Position numbers and translations under genes: made by a program
Source: a virus
IMG/VR virus record: IMGVR_UViG_3300045051_000172
Span: 1 to 64,000 of that record
Length of the DNA: 64,000 bases
Direction: 5' to 3' (one strand)
The notes under the pieces: model-generated
Told to the model about the DNA's origin: nothing
Seen by the model: only the letters and a program-made list of their open reading frames with translations
The model's database searches: none
Part shown: piece after piece, positions 51,888 through 59,009 of the stretch
How the letters are laid out: every line of letters begins with the position of its first letter
How positions within the stretch are numbered: position 1 is the first letter of the stretch

Positions 51888-52618
51888 TTCTTTTCCTCCG
51901 GCTTCGGCAATAGATTGTTTTCGGCTAAGAGAACTTCTAGGGTTCGTCGGAATCTCTCATACAAAGACTGTCTCAGACGGTTTTGGGCTGAGATGCCAAA
52001 ACTCTCTGTGAACTTCTTTTCAATTTCTTTGACCGCCGCAAGGGCTTCTTCTTTGGAGGTCCAAGCATATTTCTTGTCGGCCTCAACTTCGAGGAACCTT
52101 CCGGTCTCTTTAAAATCCGTGTCGTAGGTAATATAGTAAACCCCGGTCGTATGGTTTTTGAACTTGTAAATCCAGCACATCTTGTAAATCTCGAAATTGA
52201 ATAGGTATCCGCGCTCGCGAGCTTCTTCGAGAACCTTGGACAAGTCAACCTTTAACTGGATCGCCGCATTCGAGGGTTGTTTTAAAACAGACCCCTTATC
52301 GATCCCCGTCATCTTTAAAAACTTGTTGTAGGTATTGATGTCAGAGTCCACTTCCAGATCGATCTCCTCGCGCACGTTGTTGTTGTGCTCGATGGTCTTC
52401 CTCTTAGAGGTCAACTCTCGGAATCCCGTTCCGGGCCCGCCTCGATCTCGAATGAACATCTCAAGGTTATCTTTGTGGGTGTAATAATAATCCCATGACC
52501 CGATTTCGATAAACTCGGCAGGCTCTAGGGATTCGAAGAATTTCTTAGCTTTTGAAAGGGAGATCTCATTGGCGAGATATTTAAACTCCAGTTCAGTAAA
52601 TTCAAAGAGTTCAGGCAT
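51884..52618 (-). CDS. Hypothetical protein downstream of helicase
   Basis: A 244-aa, charged, alpha/beta protein. Start chosen at ATG 52618, 8 nt inside the helicase end; the longer frame runs through the helicase gene. No motif is recognised. It may work with the helicase since both are co-transcribed. Confidence 0.5.
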   Translation of the reverse strand: MPELFEFTELEFKYLANEISLSKAKKFFESLEPAEFIEIGSWDYYYTHKDNLEMFIRDRGGPGTGFRELTSKRKTIEHNNNVREEIDLEVDSDINTYNKFLKMTGIDKGSVLKQPSNAAIQLKVDLSKVLEEARERGYLFNFEIYKMCWIYKFKNHTTGVYYITYDTDFKETGRFLEVEADKKYAWTSKEEALAAVKEIEKKFTESFGISAQNRLRQSLYERFRRTLEVLLAENNLLPKPEEKK

Positions 52619-54143
52619 ATATGATCTCCGCTGCGAATTGGTTTCTGTAAATGTCCAATCTTTCCTCCAAATGCCTTTCTTGGAATTTAGTTCCTTCGAA
52701 TAGAAAATCATGTACCCAACCAATGTCTTTACCTTCGGCCAAGCGTGCAACTCGTCCTACGGCTTGGGTAATCTTAATCTCAGACTTGCCGCCGGTCGCG
52801 AGCAATAAATGGTTGGTTGAATAAACATCAATGCCTTCTCCAATGACCGTAGATCCGATCATGTTGCGGAGTTCCTTTTTATTGAACGCTCGAATCGTTT
52901 CTTTGACGTGAGCCTTCTTGTCGTCCCCGGAAACGAACGTAGACTCAATCTTGTTGAGCTTGAGGTATTCTTGAATCAATTTGCCTGATCCGTCTTTTCG
53001 GTCTACTAGAGTAAGCATTTGATTCTCTTCTGGAACATCTTTAATAATGTTCAAAATTTTGTTCAATAATGGGACGCTACCACAATAATTCTTCTCGTAC
53101 TCTTTTTGGTAGTTCATCATTGCCTTACCCGGGAGCCGGTGAACGATGACTTTGATTGGAGTGATGAATCCATCTTCTACGGCTTTCCAGGCTGGATAGT
53201 GATACAGGCGATTACTGAGAACGCCCCAGAGGTCTAAAGTCTTCGAGTCGTTTCTTAAGAAAGTTCCCGTGAACCCATATCGATAATAAATGTGCTCCAG
53301 CATTGGAAGAAGATCTGTGTAAGATTTCGATGCCGCATGGTGAAATTCATCCATGATAAGCATGTTTACGTCGCCAATCAATTCGTGAAGAAGTCCGGAA
53401 TCTTGAAGGCTGGCTAGGGTCGCAACGGTGACGAAACGAATTGGCTTCAGTTTGGTCTTGCCCTTTTTGATATCGGCTGCTGAGATTACTTGAACGAAAG
53501 TTTTCCCAAAGGCTTCTGTAAAGTCATCGGCGGTCTGTTGCAAAAGGAAGACTGCTGGAATCACGATCAAGGTAGTGACTCTCTTATCGAAAGTGACCTC
53601 TTTCATCATGTAAGTTTTTCCCGATGCAACGCAGGACTCTACGACGCCTCGTTCTTCAACTCTCAAAATTTCCGCAACTTCAGACTGATAGTAACGTGGA
53701 GGCAAAGGCTCTACTTTCCATTTGAAACGATGTTCTTGCTTGGGTACGATCCGAAGATCTCTTATGGTGTATGCAGGAGCCTTGGCTTCTTTTAGGACGT
53801 TCTTAACGATGCCTATGAGCCCTGTAGGAAACCGATTGTCGTCCAAAAGCAAACAGGCCGTTTCTTCGGCCTCAAATCGACGCAGCATCGCCTGGAGCTG
53901 TCTAATGTGTCCCTCGATGTCTTGTCCCGTTTCCGCCATCTTTTTTGCCAGATATGGGGAGGGGTTGCCGGATCTCCGCGCCATGTGAGCAAACTTCAGA
54001 GCACGAAGAGTTTCAATCTTCTTCTGAGTTGCTTCTTCGTCTTTATACGTTAGAGCACTTCGGACATACGAAATGAAAGAGGCTTCGAAATCCTGCAAAG
54101 TGCAATACGAGTTCCTAAGAACTATTGTGGGGGATTTACCCAT
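52611..54143 (-). CDS. SF2 helicase, UvsW-like
   Basis: A 510-aa helicase with an N-terminal accessory part. Motif I is ASGKT (173-177), motif II is DEFHH (265-269), motif III is a FTGT, motif V is STVIGEGIDVY and motif VI is QAVGRVAR. This matches UvsW-type helicases that reverse forks and branch-migrate junctions in phage recombination. No strong Shine-Dalgarno precedes the ATG. Confidence 0.88.
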   Translation of the reverse strand: MGKSPTIVLRNSYCTLQDFEASFISYVRSALTYKDEEATQKKIETLRALKFAHMARRSGNPSPYLAKKMAETGQDIEGHIRQLQAMLRRFEAEETACLLLDDNRFPTGLIGIVKNVLKEAKAPAYTIRDLRIVPKQEHRFKWKVEPLPPRYYQSEVAEILRVEERGVVESCVASGKTYMMKEVTFDKRVTTLIVIPAVFLLQQTADDFTEAFGKTFVQVISAADIKKGKTKLKPIRFVTVATLASLQDSGLLHELIGDVNMLIMDEFHHAASKSYTDLLPMLEHIYYRYGFTGTFLRNDSKTLDLWGVLSNRLYHYPAWKAVEDGFITPIKVIVHRLPGKAMMNYQKEYEKNYCGSVPLLNKILNIIKDVPEENQMLTLVDRKDGSGKLIQEYLKLNKIESTFVSGDDKKAHVKETIRAFNKKELRNMIGSTVIGEGIDVYSTNHLLLATGGKSEIKITQAVGRVARLAEGKDIGWVHDFLFEGTKFQERHLEERLDIYRNQFAAEIIYA

Positions 54144-54176
54144 TCAATTAAAGGGTAAGATAGTTTACGGATTTAG

Positions 54177-54350
54177 TCAAGAAGGTTCCATACCAGTGAA
54201 CTTGTATTCCTCGTCCTCAGCATGTTCTATGGCCTTCATGAGTTCGAGCGCGTGCTGGACAGTCAGAGAATCTGCCATCTCTTGCGCGTTACGGCGAGCA
54301 TCCTTGGCCTTTATGAGCCCTTTAGAAAGCTCCGTACAAATGATACACAT
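54177..54350 (-). CDS. Small Cys-pair protein (57 aa)
   Basis: Begins MCIICTELSKG with a CIIC pair and then an Ala/Glu-rich helix. Only one Cys pair is present, so a dimer or an incomplete zinc site is possible. Function unknown. Confidence 0.5.
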   Translation of the reverse strand: MCIICTELSKGLIKAKDARRNAQEMADSLTVQHALELMKAIEHAEDEEYKFTGMEPS

Positions 54351-54354
54351 GAAA

Positions 54355-54555
54355 TTATCCTAAGAGTTTATAAGCAACTACGGCCAGGCCGAGCAGTAAG
54401 GCTCCAGCAGCAACAACTGCCGCCAATGCGGTTAATTGAGCCATTGCGACTCCGAGAGTAGCTTTATAGGCCACTTGAAAAGGCTTATCTGTTGCGCTCG
54501 CAATTGCTGCGATTACTTTTGAAGTTCCATCACTTTGTTGATTTGGATTTCTCAT
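54355..54555 (-). CDS. Small membrane protein, Ala-rich
   Basis: A 66-aa protein with a long Ala/Leu/Val-rich hydrophobic stretch (about 33-64) that could span once or twice. Its ATG overlaps the upstream TGA. Last of five tandem membrane-protein genes; possible holin. Confidence 0.55.
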   Translation of the reverse strand: MRNPNQQSDGTSKVIAAIASATDKPFQVAYKATLGVAMAQLTALAAVVAAGALLLGLAVVAYKLLG

Positions 54556-54668
54556 TGACCAACCCCTAAAAGACCAAGCAAAAGTCCTCCGATTACCAGA
54601 GTTGCTTGAATTGCAACAGTTACGATGATAAGTCCAATTCCTAATTTAATTCCGTCTACGATTGTCAT
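54552..54668 (-). CDS. Small membrane peptide (38 aa)
   Basis: Almost wholly hydrophobic (GIKLGIGLIIVTVAIQATLV) with a Gly-rich end. Both ends overlap neighbours (TAATG and ATGA), which supports it as a gene. Shine-Dalgarno GGAGAAAAAATA. Function unknown; small pore-former or holin partner possible. Confidence 0.55.
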   Translation of the reverse strand: MTIVDGIKLGIGLIIVTVAIQATLVIGGLLLGLLGVGQ

Positions 54669-55015
54669 TATTTTTTCTCCTTAAGTTCTGATTCATCCAA
54701 CCAAACAGTAGCCTGAATTCCATTACCACATGAGATTCGTACCTTATAAGCATTGGATTTAATAGATAAACTTTCTTCGGCATCTCGTTTGTAGTAGTTT
54801 CTGAAATCTTCTATTCCAAAATTTTCGTTGGCGACGCAACGACGATAGGGAGATTCTGCGCCAAAAGAAACCTCAACGGTTTCACCTAGAGAGAATTTGT
54901 AAGGAGGAAAGGGAGTATGTTTTGGGACACAAAGATAAAAGGGAACCGCTATGGCTGCAAAAACTGCGACGACCGCCAACCCGCAAAGAAGGTTGTGTTT
55001 AACCGTCTTTTTCAT
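54668..55015 (-). CDS. Signal-anchored periplasmic protein
   Basis: A 115-aa protein with an N-terminal hydrophobic helix (residues 9-28) and a beta-rich domain behind it with three Cys, probably outside the cytoplasm. It might be a spanin-like or exclusion factor; no motif proves it. Confidence 0.5.
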   Translation of the reverse strand: MKKTVKHNLLCGLAVVAVFAAIAVPFYLCVPKHTPFPPYKFSLGETVEVSFGAESPYRRCVANENFGIEDFRNYYKRDAEESLSIKSNAYKVRISCGNGIQATVWLDESELKEKK

Positions 55016-55473
55016 TCATCATCCTCAGAGTCATCATTTAAAATATTATTTTTTGCGTATTCGATCAGATAGAGTCTGGGAGCAAAAACTGCTTTCAAAA
55101 GATTTCTAAATTGTCCGAGAATTTCGCCCAAAGCAAAGAAAGAAGCAACTATAGTGGCGACATGAACAAAATTCCAAAATCCATCCGGATATTTTAAGTA
55201 CCGTGGATCTTCTTCTGGATTAAGAGGAGTTATTTGATATTGGTGAATGAAATAAGAAATTGTTCCTAGGATCACTAGGTATACCAGGGCAACCCCCATT
55301 TGATAGAGGGAATCGTAGATTCCATCAAATTTTATGATTTCTTTACAAACTTGAGGAATCTCTTTTTTCGCAAAACTCTTGGCTTCTGACGCCGCACTTA
55401 AGATTCCCTCTGCTGAAGAATGCAAAAGTTTAGATAATTCTTTTTGAGCTGCTTTACTTACTTTCATTTTCAT
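55012..55473 (-). CDS. Membrane protein with two helices
   Basis: A 153-aa protein. A soluble, basic N-terminal helix (to about 45) leads to two hydrophobic spans (about 60-78 and 103-120) and an acidic tail. Function unknown. Confidence 0.5.
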   Translation of the reverse strand: MKMKVSKAAQKELSKLLHSSAEGILSAASEAKSFAKKEIPQVCKEIIKFDGIYDSLYQMGVALVYLVILGTISYFIHQYQITPLNPEEDPRYLKYPDGFWNFVHVATIVASFFALGEILGQFRNLLKAVFAPRLYLIEYAKNNILNDDSEDDE

Positions 55474-55666
55474 CCCCTCCGACTTTGATTGAAAATCCCG
55501 TCACTTTTCTCCAGTTCCATCCGAGCACTCCCCCAACTAACATGCATAAAAGTGTTCTAGTTCCAGAGGGTTGCATCAAGTTGTTGATAACCATTCCCGT
55601 CAAAAGACATGCAATTGTCAACGATGCGAAGTGTGATAGTCCGTGAAGAAATCCATTTTGCTTCAT
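55454..55666 (-). CDS. Small membrane protein, first of the cassette
   Basis: A 70-aa protein with two hydrophobic segments (residues 13-28 and 36-50) and a charged tail. Overlaps the next gene by 20 nt. Holin-like in size and layout, without a recognised family. Confidence 0.5.
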   Translation of the reverse strand: MKQNGFLHGLSHFASLTIACLLTGMVINNLMQPSGTRTLLCMLVGGVLGWNWRKVTGFSIKVGGDENESK

Positions 55667-55684
55667 GCATTCAGGTTAATGCAC

Positions 55685-55713
55685 TTGATTCTTTTTGTCA
55701 ATCGGGGTATTCT
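55685..55713 (+). promoter_or_regulatory. Promoter for the structured RNA
   Basis: TTGATT (55685-55690), 17 nt, TATTCT (55708-55713). It also contains GTCAAT five nt before TATTCT, the motif seen at 19.53 kb. The transcript would begin near 55720. Confidence 0.6.
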
Positions 55714-55719
55714 AAAAAA

Positions 55720-56138
55720 GTTCGGTGCCTTGGGACTAGGTGCGAATCCTAGCTTGCCTCATGAGGTGAAAACATTGTGAGGTACTGGTACAGGCGAATA
55801 GCTTGTGCTGAGGAACTAACCAAGAGGCACGTTAAATACTTTCTACCGCAGTTGACTACTGTGCGGTTAGAAGTACGCTCCAATGAGGTAACTCAAAGGA
55901 GTAGAATAGGCGAAGAGCTGATTGGTTCCATATCCTCAGTGTTAAGGGCTTTACTCTTAGGAACATATTTCCCTAAGATCCTAGACATCAGTTCCCAAAC
56001 TTATGAAGTAATTTCATGAGGTTAGGGAGCTTTTGTCTTTAAGGCTAGTAAACCTAAGCGGGACCAAGGGACACCACATGATAAATCGAAGGGTTGGAAG
56101 TTAGAGTTTACTGATGCGTCGGGCCATAGTGTCAAAAT
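55720..56138 (+). ncRNA. Large structured RNA candidate (~420 nt)
   Basis: This region lies in a leftward gene block but carries rightward structure and its own promoter. Clear elements: a T-arm-like hairpin CTAGG-TGCGAAT-CCTAG (55736-55752); a hairpin CTCC-aa-TGAG-GTAA-CTCA-aa-GGAG with GNRA loop (55878-55901); GTTCC with GGAAC (55925-55929, 55960-55964); TCCCTAA with TTAGGGA (55970-55976, 56022-56028) around a CTTATGAA/TTCATGAG hairpin. The GNRA loop is correct on the plus strand only. Size and ornate fold recall the GOLLD/ROOL class of phage RNAs, but I cannot confirm it. An 80-codon frame inside looks spurious. Confidence 0.6.
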
Positions 56139-56139
56139 C

Positions 56140-56298
56140 CTAACGGGACACACTTTCAAGAATGTGGGCTAGTCTCCAAGCATTCAGATTCTTCCGATTG
56201 ATCCTCTTTTTGATTTCTTTCTTCACCCGAGCCAGGGTGACTTCTTTTAAAGTAATCTTTAATTTCTTTGCGAAATAATATTTAGATTCAAGAGTCAT
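56140..56298 (-). CDS. Small basic protein (52 aa)
   Basis: A Lys/Arg-rich helical protein beginning MTLESKYYFAKK, tied to the upstream gene by an ATGA overlap. Its stop lies just past the 3' end of the structured RNA on the other strand. Nucleic-acid binding is possible. Confidence 0.55.
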   Translation of the reverse strand: MTLESKYYFAKKLKITLKEVTLARVKKEIKKRINRKNLNAWRLAHILESVSR

Positions 56299-56558
56299 TT
56301 ATCACCCCAATCGGCCCAATAGGACATCCAGTTCTCCTTCACAAACGGCTTATGTCCTCCTGAGTGAATGATGCAATCGCATTTTCTTTCCTTGGCTTCC
56401 TCGTCCGTCGCGATATCCGTGATGTCGTAATTCGCGAACTCGGATTGACCTGTTTTCATTTGACCGTACATTTTCTTGTGTCGCTCTATTTGAGCCAAGC
56501 GTTTCTTCCTCGTCATGGGAGCAACATTAGGCAGAGCCTTAGCTGATAAAACTTTCAT
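56295..56558 (-). CDS. Hypothetical protein
   Basis: An 87-aa protein with a basic N-terminal half and a CDC plus His motif (KCDCIIHSGGHKPF). It overlaps both neighbours by four bases. No family recognised. Confidence 0.5.
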   Translation of the reverse strand: MKVLSAKALPNVAPMTRKKRLAQIERHKKMYGQMKTGQSEFANYDITDIATDEEAKERKCDCIIHSGGHKPFVKENWMSYWADWGDK

Positions 56559-56965
56559 TCAAATCGTAGTCCTAACTTTCTCAAAATAATGTGCGAATTC
56601 GTGAGAATCAAATTCATCACGTCTTCCTCTAAGTTAGGAGAAATCTTACGATTTTTCGAAATCACTTCTTTTGCCGTGTCCCGAATGGCCTCTAAAATCT
56701 CAACATCACTGAGAATCTTTTTGAGAGGTTCTGCCGGTTTAAGTTCGTAATCAGTCGCCTCGATATATTCGACGGACATAGATTCAATCTGACGATTATC
56801 CCCGTAGGCGATCCAGCGCATCCCATCTTTTTCTATTACTCGAAAGTAAGAGTCGTCACCGGGGCGCTTGAAAGGGACTCCAGTTTTGAGGGCTTCAAGA
56901 AAGGTAAGTCCAGGGCCCGGGCCCTCAGTTATTCCATATTGTGTAAGTTGTCGTCGCATGTGCAT
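56555..56965 (-). CDS. Hypothetical protein, first gene of leftward unit
   Basis: A 136-aa protein with a beta-rich N-terminal part and two C-terminal helices. Shine-Dalgarno AGGAGG precedes the ATG. It is transcribed away from the control region at 57.0-57.35 kb. Function unknown. Confidence 0.5.
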   Translation of the reverse strand: MHMRRQLTQYGITEGPGPGLTFLEALKTGVPFKRPGDDSYFRVIEKDGMRWIAYGDNRQIESMSVEYIEATDYELKPAEPLKKILSDVEILEAIRDTAKEVISKNRKISPNLEEDVMNLILTNSHIILRKLGLRFE

Positions 56966-57014
56966 CCTCCTTTATCAATCTTGACTCAACTGATCTAGGA
57001 AGTAAAGAGGGGGT

Positions 57015-57174
57015 GTCGGAGAGAACTATGCATCTTTTATAGGGGGAGGGGAAAGCTGCGAAAGAATTTCCTCTCCGACTGTTTTCAGAATATCAAAACT
57101 TTGACATAAATGCAATGCGCAAAATAAGGAGAATTCTGCGCAAAATTTGACACAAAATGCGGAAGTTTATGTCA
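57015..57174. promoter_or_regulatory. Control region with repeated boxes
   Basis: A 9-bp inverted repeat (GTCGGAGAG at 57015-57023, CTCTCCGAC at 57071-57079) is followed by TTTGACATAAA (57100-57110), GCGCAAAAT twice (57117-57125, 57138-57146), TTTGACACAAA (from 57146) and TTTATGTCA (57166-57174), the mirror of the first box. The repeated and mirrored boxes suggest a cooperative repressor or activator. The TTGACA cores could serve as -35 boxes. Confidence 0.5.
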
Positions 57175-57267
57175 TTTACTTCCGAGCAACGGGAAGTTCT
57201 TAAAGTTAACCTTTTGAATAGATTAGGAAATTTGAAAGCCATAGTTATATAATTTACTACACGCAAG

Positions 57268-57293
57268 ATACCCGCCAAATACCCATAATCATT
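57268..57293 (+). repeat. 26-bp control element, copy 2
   Basis: ATACCC boxes start at 57268 and 57279, 11 bp apart; 22 of 26 positions match copy 1 at 161-186. Both lie between divergent genes. It may be an operator that links the two early regions. Confidence 0.55.
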
Positions 57294-57322
57294 GGGGCTT
57301 TAAGGTATCTCACTCTCTAGCC

Positions 57323-57351
57323 TTGACCGGGCCTGGTCCCCGTGAGAAAAT
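57323..57351 (+). promoter_or_regulatory. Sigma70-like promoter
   Basis: TTGACC (57323-57328), 17 nt, GAAAAT (57346-57351). The start would fall at or next to ATG 57358, so the message would be leaderless or nearly so. A real -10 further upstream cannot be ruled out. Confidence 0.45.
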
Positions 57352-57357
57352 GAGGGT

Positions 57358-57666
57358 ATGGAACTCGTAATGGAAATCATAGGCTGGATCGGATCGATGG
57401 CCTTCGCAGTGTGCGCCGTTCCTCAGGCTTACGATTCTTGGAAGAAAGGTCACTCGCGAGGAATTACTTGGGGCTTCTATCTTCTTTGGGTCATCGGCGA
57501 AATCTTCACGCTTCTCTATATCATCCCGACTGGCAAAGTTCCCCTCCTCGTAAATTATCTCGTCAATTTGGTTTTCCTCACAATCATCGGATATTACAAA
57601 GCCTACCCACGAAAAAGAACCCGGAAGAGTCACTCTCGCAGATCTCATTTAACTGTGGTGAAATAG
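57358..57666 (+). CDS. SemiSWEET-like PQ-loop transporter
   Basis: A 102-aa membrane protein with three hydrophobic helices and a PQ-loop motif (AVPQAYDSWKKG, P22-Q23) followed by SRGITWGFYLLWVIGE. Length, three-helix layout and motif match bacterial SemiSWEETs, which dimerise to move sugars across membranes; some PQ-loop relatives carry other solutes. A Lys/Arg-rich tail follows. Very unusual in phage; it could alter host nutrient flow. Confidence 0.8.
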   Translation: MELVMEIIGWIGSMAFAVCAVPQAYDSWKKGHSRGITWGFYLLWVIGEIFTLLYIIPTGKVPLLVNYLVNLVFLTIIGYYKAYPRKRTRKSHSRRSHLTVVK

Positions 57667-57668
57667 GG

Positions 57669-57741
57669 CCCTACTGAAAGAGTTGCACTTTCGCCTTCGG
57701 AATCCCATAGTATCCGACGTGCCGCTTCACACCGAGTAGGG
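57669..57741 (+). ncRNA. Cloverleaf-like RNA candidate (73 nt)
   Basis: CCCTACT and AGTAGGG close a 73-nt segment holding three hairpins: GAAAG/CTTTC with a 7-nt loop, TCGGA/TCCGA with an 11-nt loop and a weak GTG/CAC. This mimics tRNA size and layout, but the tRNA consensus bases are missing. It lies in the gap before the next rightward gene and might be a leader structure. Confidence 0.25.
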
Positions 57742-57790
57742 ACTTCCATATTGACATGAAGAGGTCTCAGACGTTATTCTAAAGGCATCC

Positions 57791-58492
57791 ATGCGCATCA
57801 TAAGTAACTTCAAAGATTTCTATGACGGTATCAGTCATCAGTATTTAGATAAAGAAATCCTATACTTGCGCAGCAGTGTCGAAGAATCGCCGGAGCGCGC
57901 GAAGGTTCCCGAAGTGAGCAAGTTCGAAATCATCGACTCTCCGAATAATGTGACTTATTTCTTCAGCTTAGAGCTTCTCGGATTCTGCGGAAAGATCTAC
58001 CCCATGGCCGTTGTGCGCACGACAGGGATCGAATATAAGCCCACAGAGTTCAATCAATACTCCCAAGGATTCTTCAGCTACGACAAGCTCGTCGATTTCG
58101 TGAACCTCAAAAAGATTCCCATCAAAGAGGGTCGCCGATATCGCTGGTTCAACTTTTCCTACCAAGATAGTTTGGCGGATATCGCTCGCTTTTTCGAAAC
58201 TACTACTGATTACAATAAGTTAGATAAGGTCTTTCAAAGACTCAATACGCCGGTATTCGTCCTGCGCGAGACGGGCCGCCGCGAGCGAAAGCTGATTACG
58301 AATCCCATGCTTAAGAACTTCTCGTTCCAAAAGTTTAAGGACCCGTTCACGACGCACCAAGAACTTTTCATGTATGTGGGAGGAATCCTCCGACAGCCGG
58401 ATCGGGAAATGGTCAAGCTTACAGATAAACAAAAACTTGAAAAGAGAGGCTTCGACAAATGGAGCTTCAGAAAACCCCCGGAGGGAAAATGA
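57791..58492 (+). CDS. Conserved-looking phage protein of unknown function
   Basis: A 233-aa protein starting MRIISNFKDFYDGISHQYLD. The start and overall layout recall a hypothetical protein family I associate with large phages (MRIIS.FKDYYD type). It ends rich in Lys and Arg. No catalytic motif is seen. The stop overlaps the next ATG. Confidence 0.55.
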   Translation: MRIISNFKDFYDGISHQYLDKEILYLRSSVEESPERAKVPEVSKFEIIDSPNNVTYFFSLELLGFCGKIYPMAVVRTTGIEYKPTEFNQYSQGFFSYDKLVDFVNLKKIPIKEGRRYRWFNFSYQDSLADIARFFETTTDYNKLDKVFQRLNTPVFVLRETGRRERKLITNPMLKNFSFQKFKDPFTTHQELFMYVGGILRQPDREMVKLTDKQKLEKRGFDKWSFRKPPEGK

Positions 58493-58680
58493 ATCGACTC
58501 ATAATGCACCTGATCGGATTAGCCTTAATTCCTTTGATTTTAGCGATCTCAGTTCTGGCTGCGGGACTTGCTTTAGTCCTCGGAGTTTTTGTTAGTTTGG
58601 CCTTGCTAGTTGTGCCCGGACAAGTTAAATTCAATGGAGAGAAACTCAGCAGCATTCTACGAAAGGTAAAACGAGCATGA
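58489..58680 (+). CDS. Small membrane protein
   Basis: 63 aa from the ATG that overlaps the previous TGA; a longer frame is unlikely. One or two helices (LIGLALIPLILAISVLAAGL onward) and a basic tail. Function unknown. Confidence 0.5.
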   Translation: MNRLIMHLIGLALIPLILAISVLAAGLALVLGVFVSLALLVVPGQVKFNGEKLSSILRKVKRA

Positions 58681-58967
58681 AAATCAGTCCTCAGCAATTT
58701 GTTCAAAATTTACGAAATGGTGGCCTAAATGCCCAGGCTTCTTTGACTTTAGCGGAAGCTTCTTTAAAGAGCGTTACCGGCGGAAAGCAAGGCTGGACCT
58801 ATGCTGATCTTCCGAACTACCTTCAACTTGCTCAGGATTCTCACTATTCAGACTCGATGCGAAAACAGCTTATTCAAATGGAACGTGATAAGCCAAAACA
58901 GCTTGCCAAACTTCAAGGTTTCTATTCTCAAGTTGTTGGCATTTTGAAGAAACAAGTCAAAGCATAA
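58677..58967 (+). CDS. Hypothetical small helical protein
   Basis: A 96-aa protein, helical and rich in Gln and Lys (MRKQLIQMERDKPKQLAKLQ). The ATG overlaps the previous TGA. It directly precedes the promoter of the chaperonin gene. Function unknown. Confidence 0.5.
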   Translation: MKISPQQFVQNLRNGGLNAQASLTLAEASLKSVTGGKQGWTYADLPNYLQLAQDSHYSDSMRKQLIQMERDKPKQLAKLQGFYSQVVGILKKQVKA

Positions 58968-58968
58968 T

Positions 58969-58997
58969 TTGACAATTTGCCCTGTTCCCGATACATT
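58969..58997 (+). promoter_or_regulatory. Sigma70-like promoter of chaperonin gene
   Basis: TTGACA (58969-58974), 17 nt, TACATT (58992-58997). The transcript starts near 59004, only about six nt before the ATG at 59010. Confidence 0.65.
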
Positions 58998-59009
58998 TTA
59001 GGGAGACTT

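Noticed and set aside
55777-56019. 80-codon frame in the structured RNA region
   Set aside because: It crosses all stems of the RNA fold, has no Shine-Dalgarno and an amino-acid make-up unlike the other proteins.
57157-57252. 31-aa frame (MRKFMSFTSEQREV...) in the control region
   Set aside because: No ribosome site and it overlaps the repeated operator-like boxes; too short to support.
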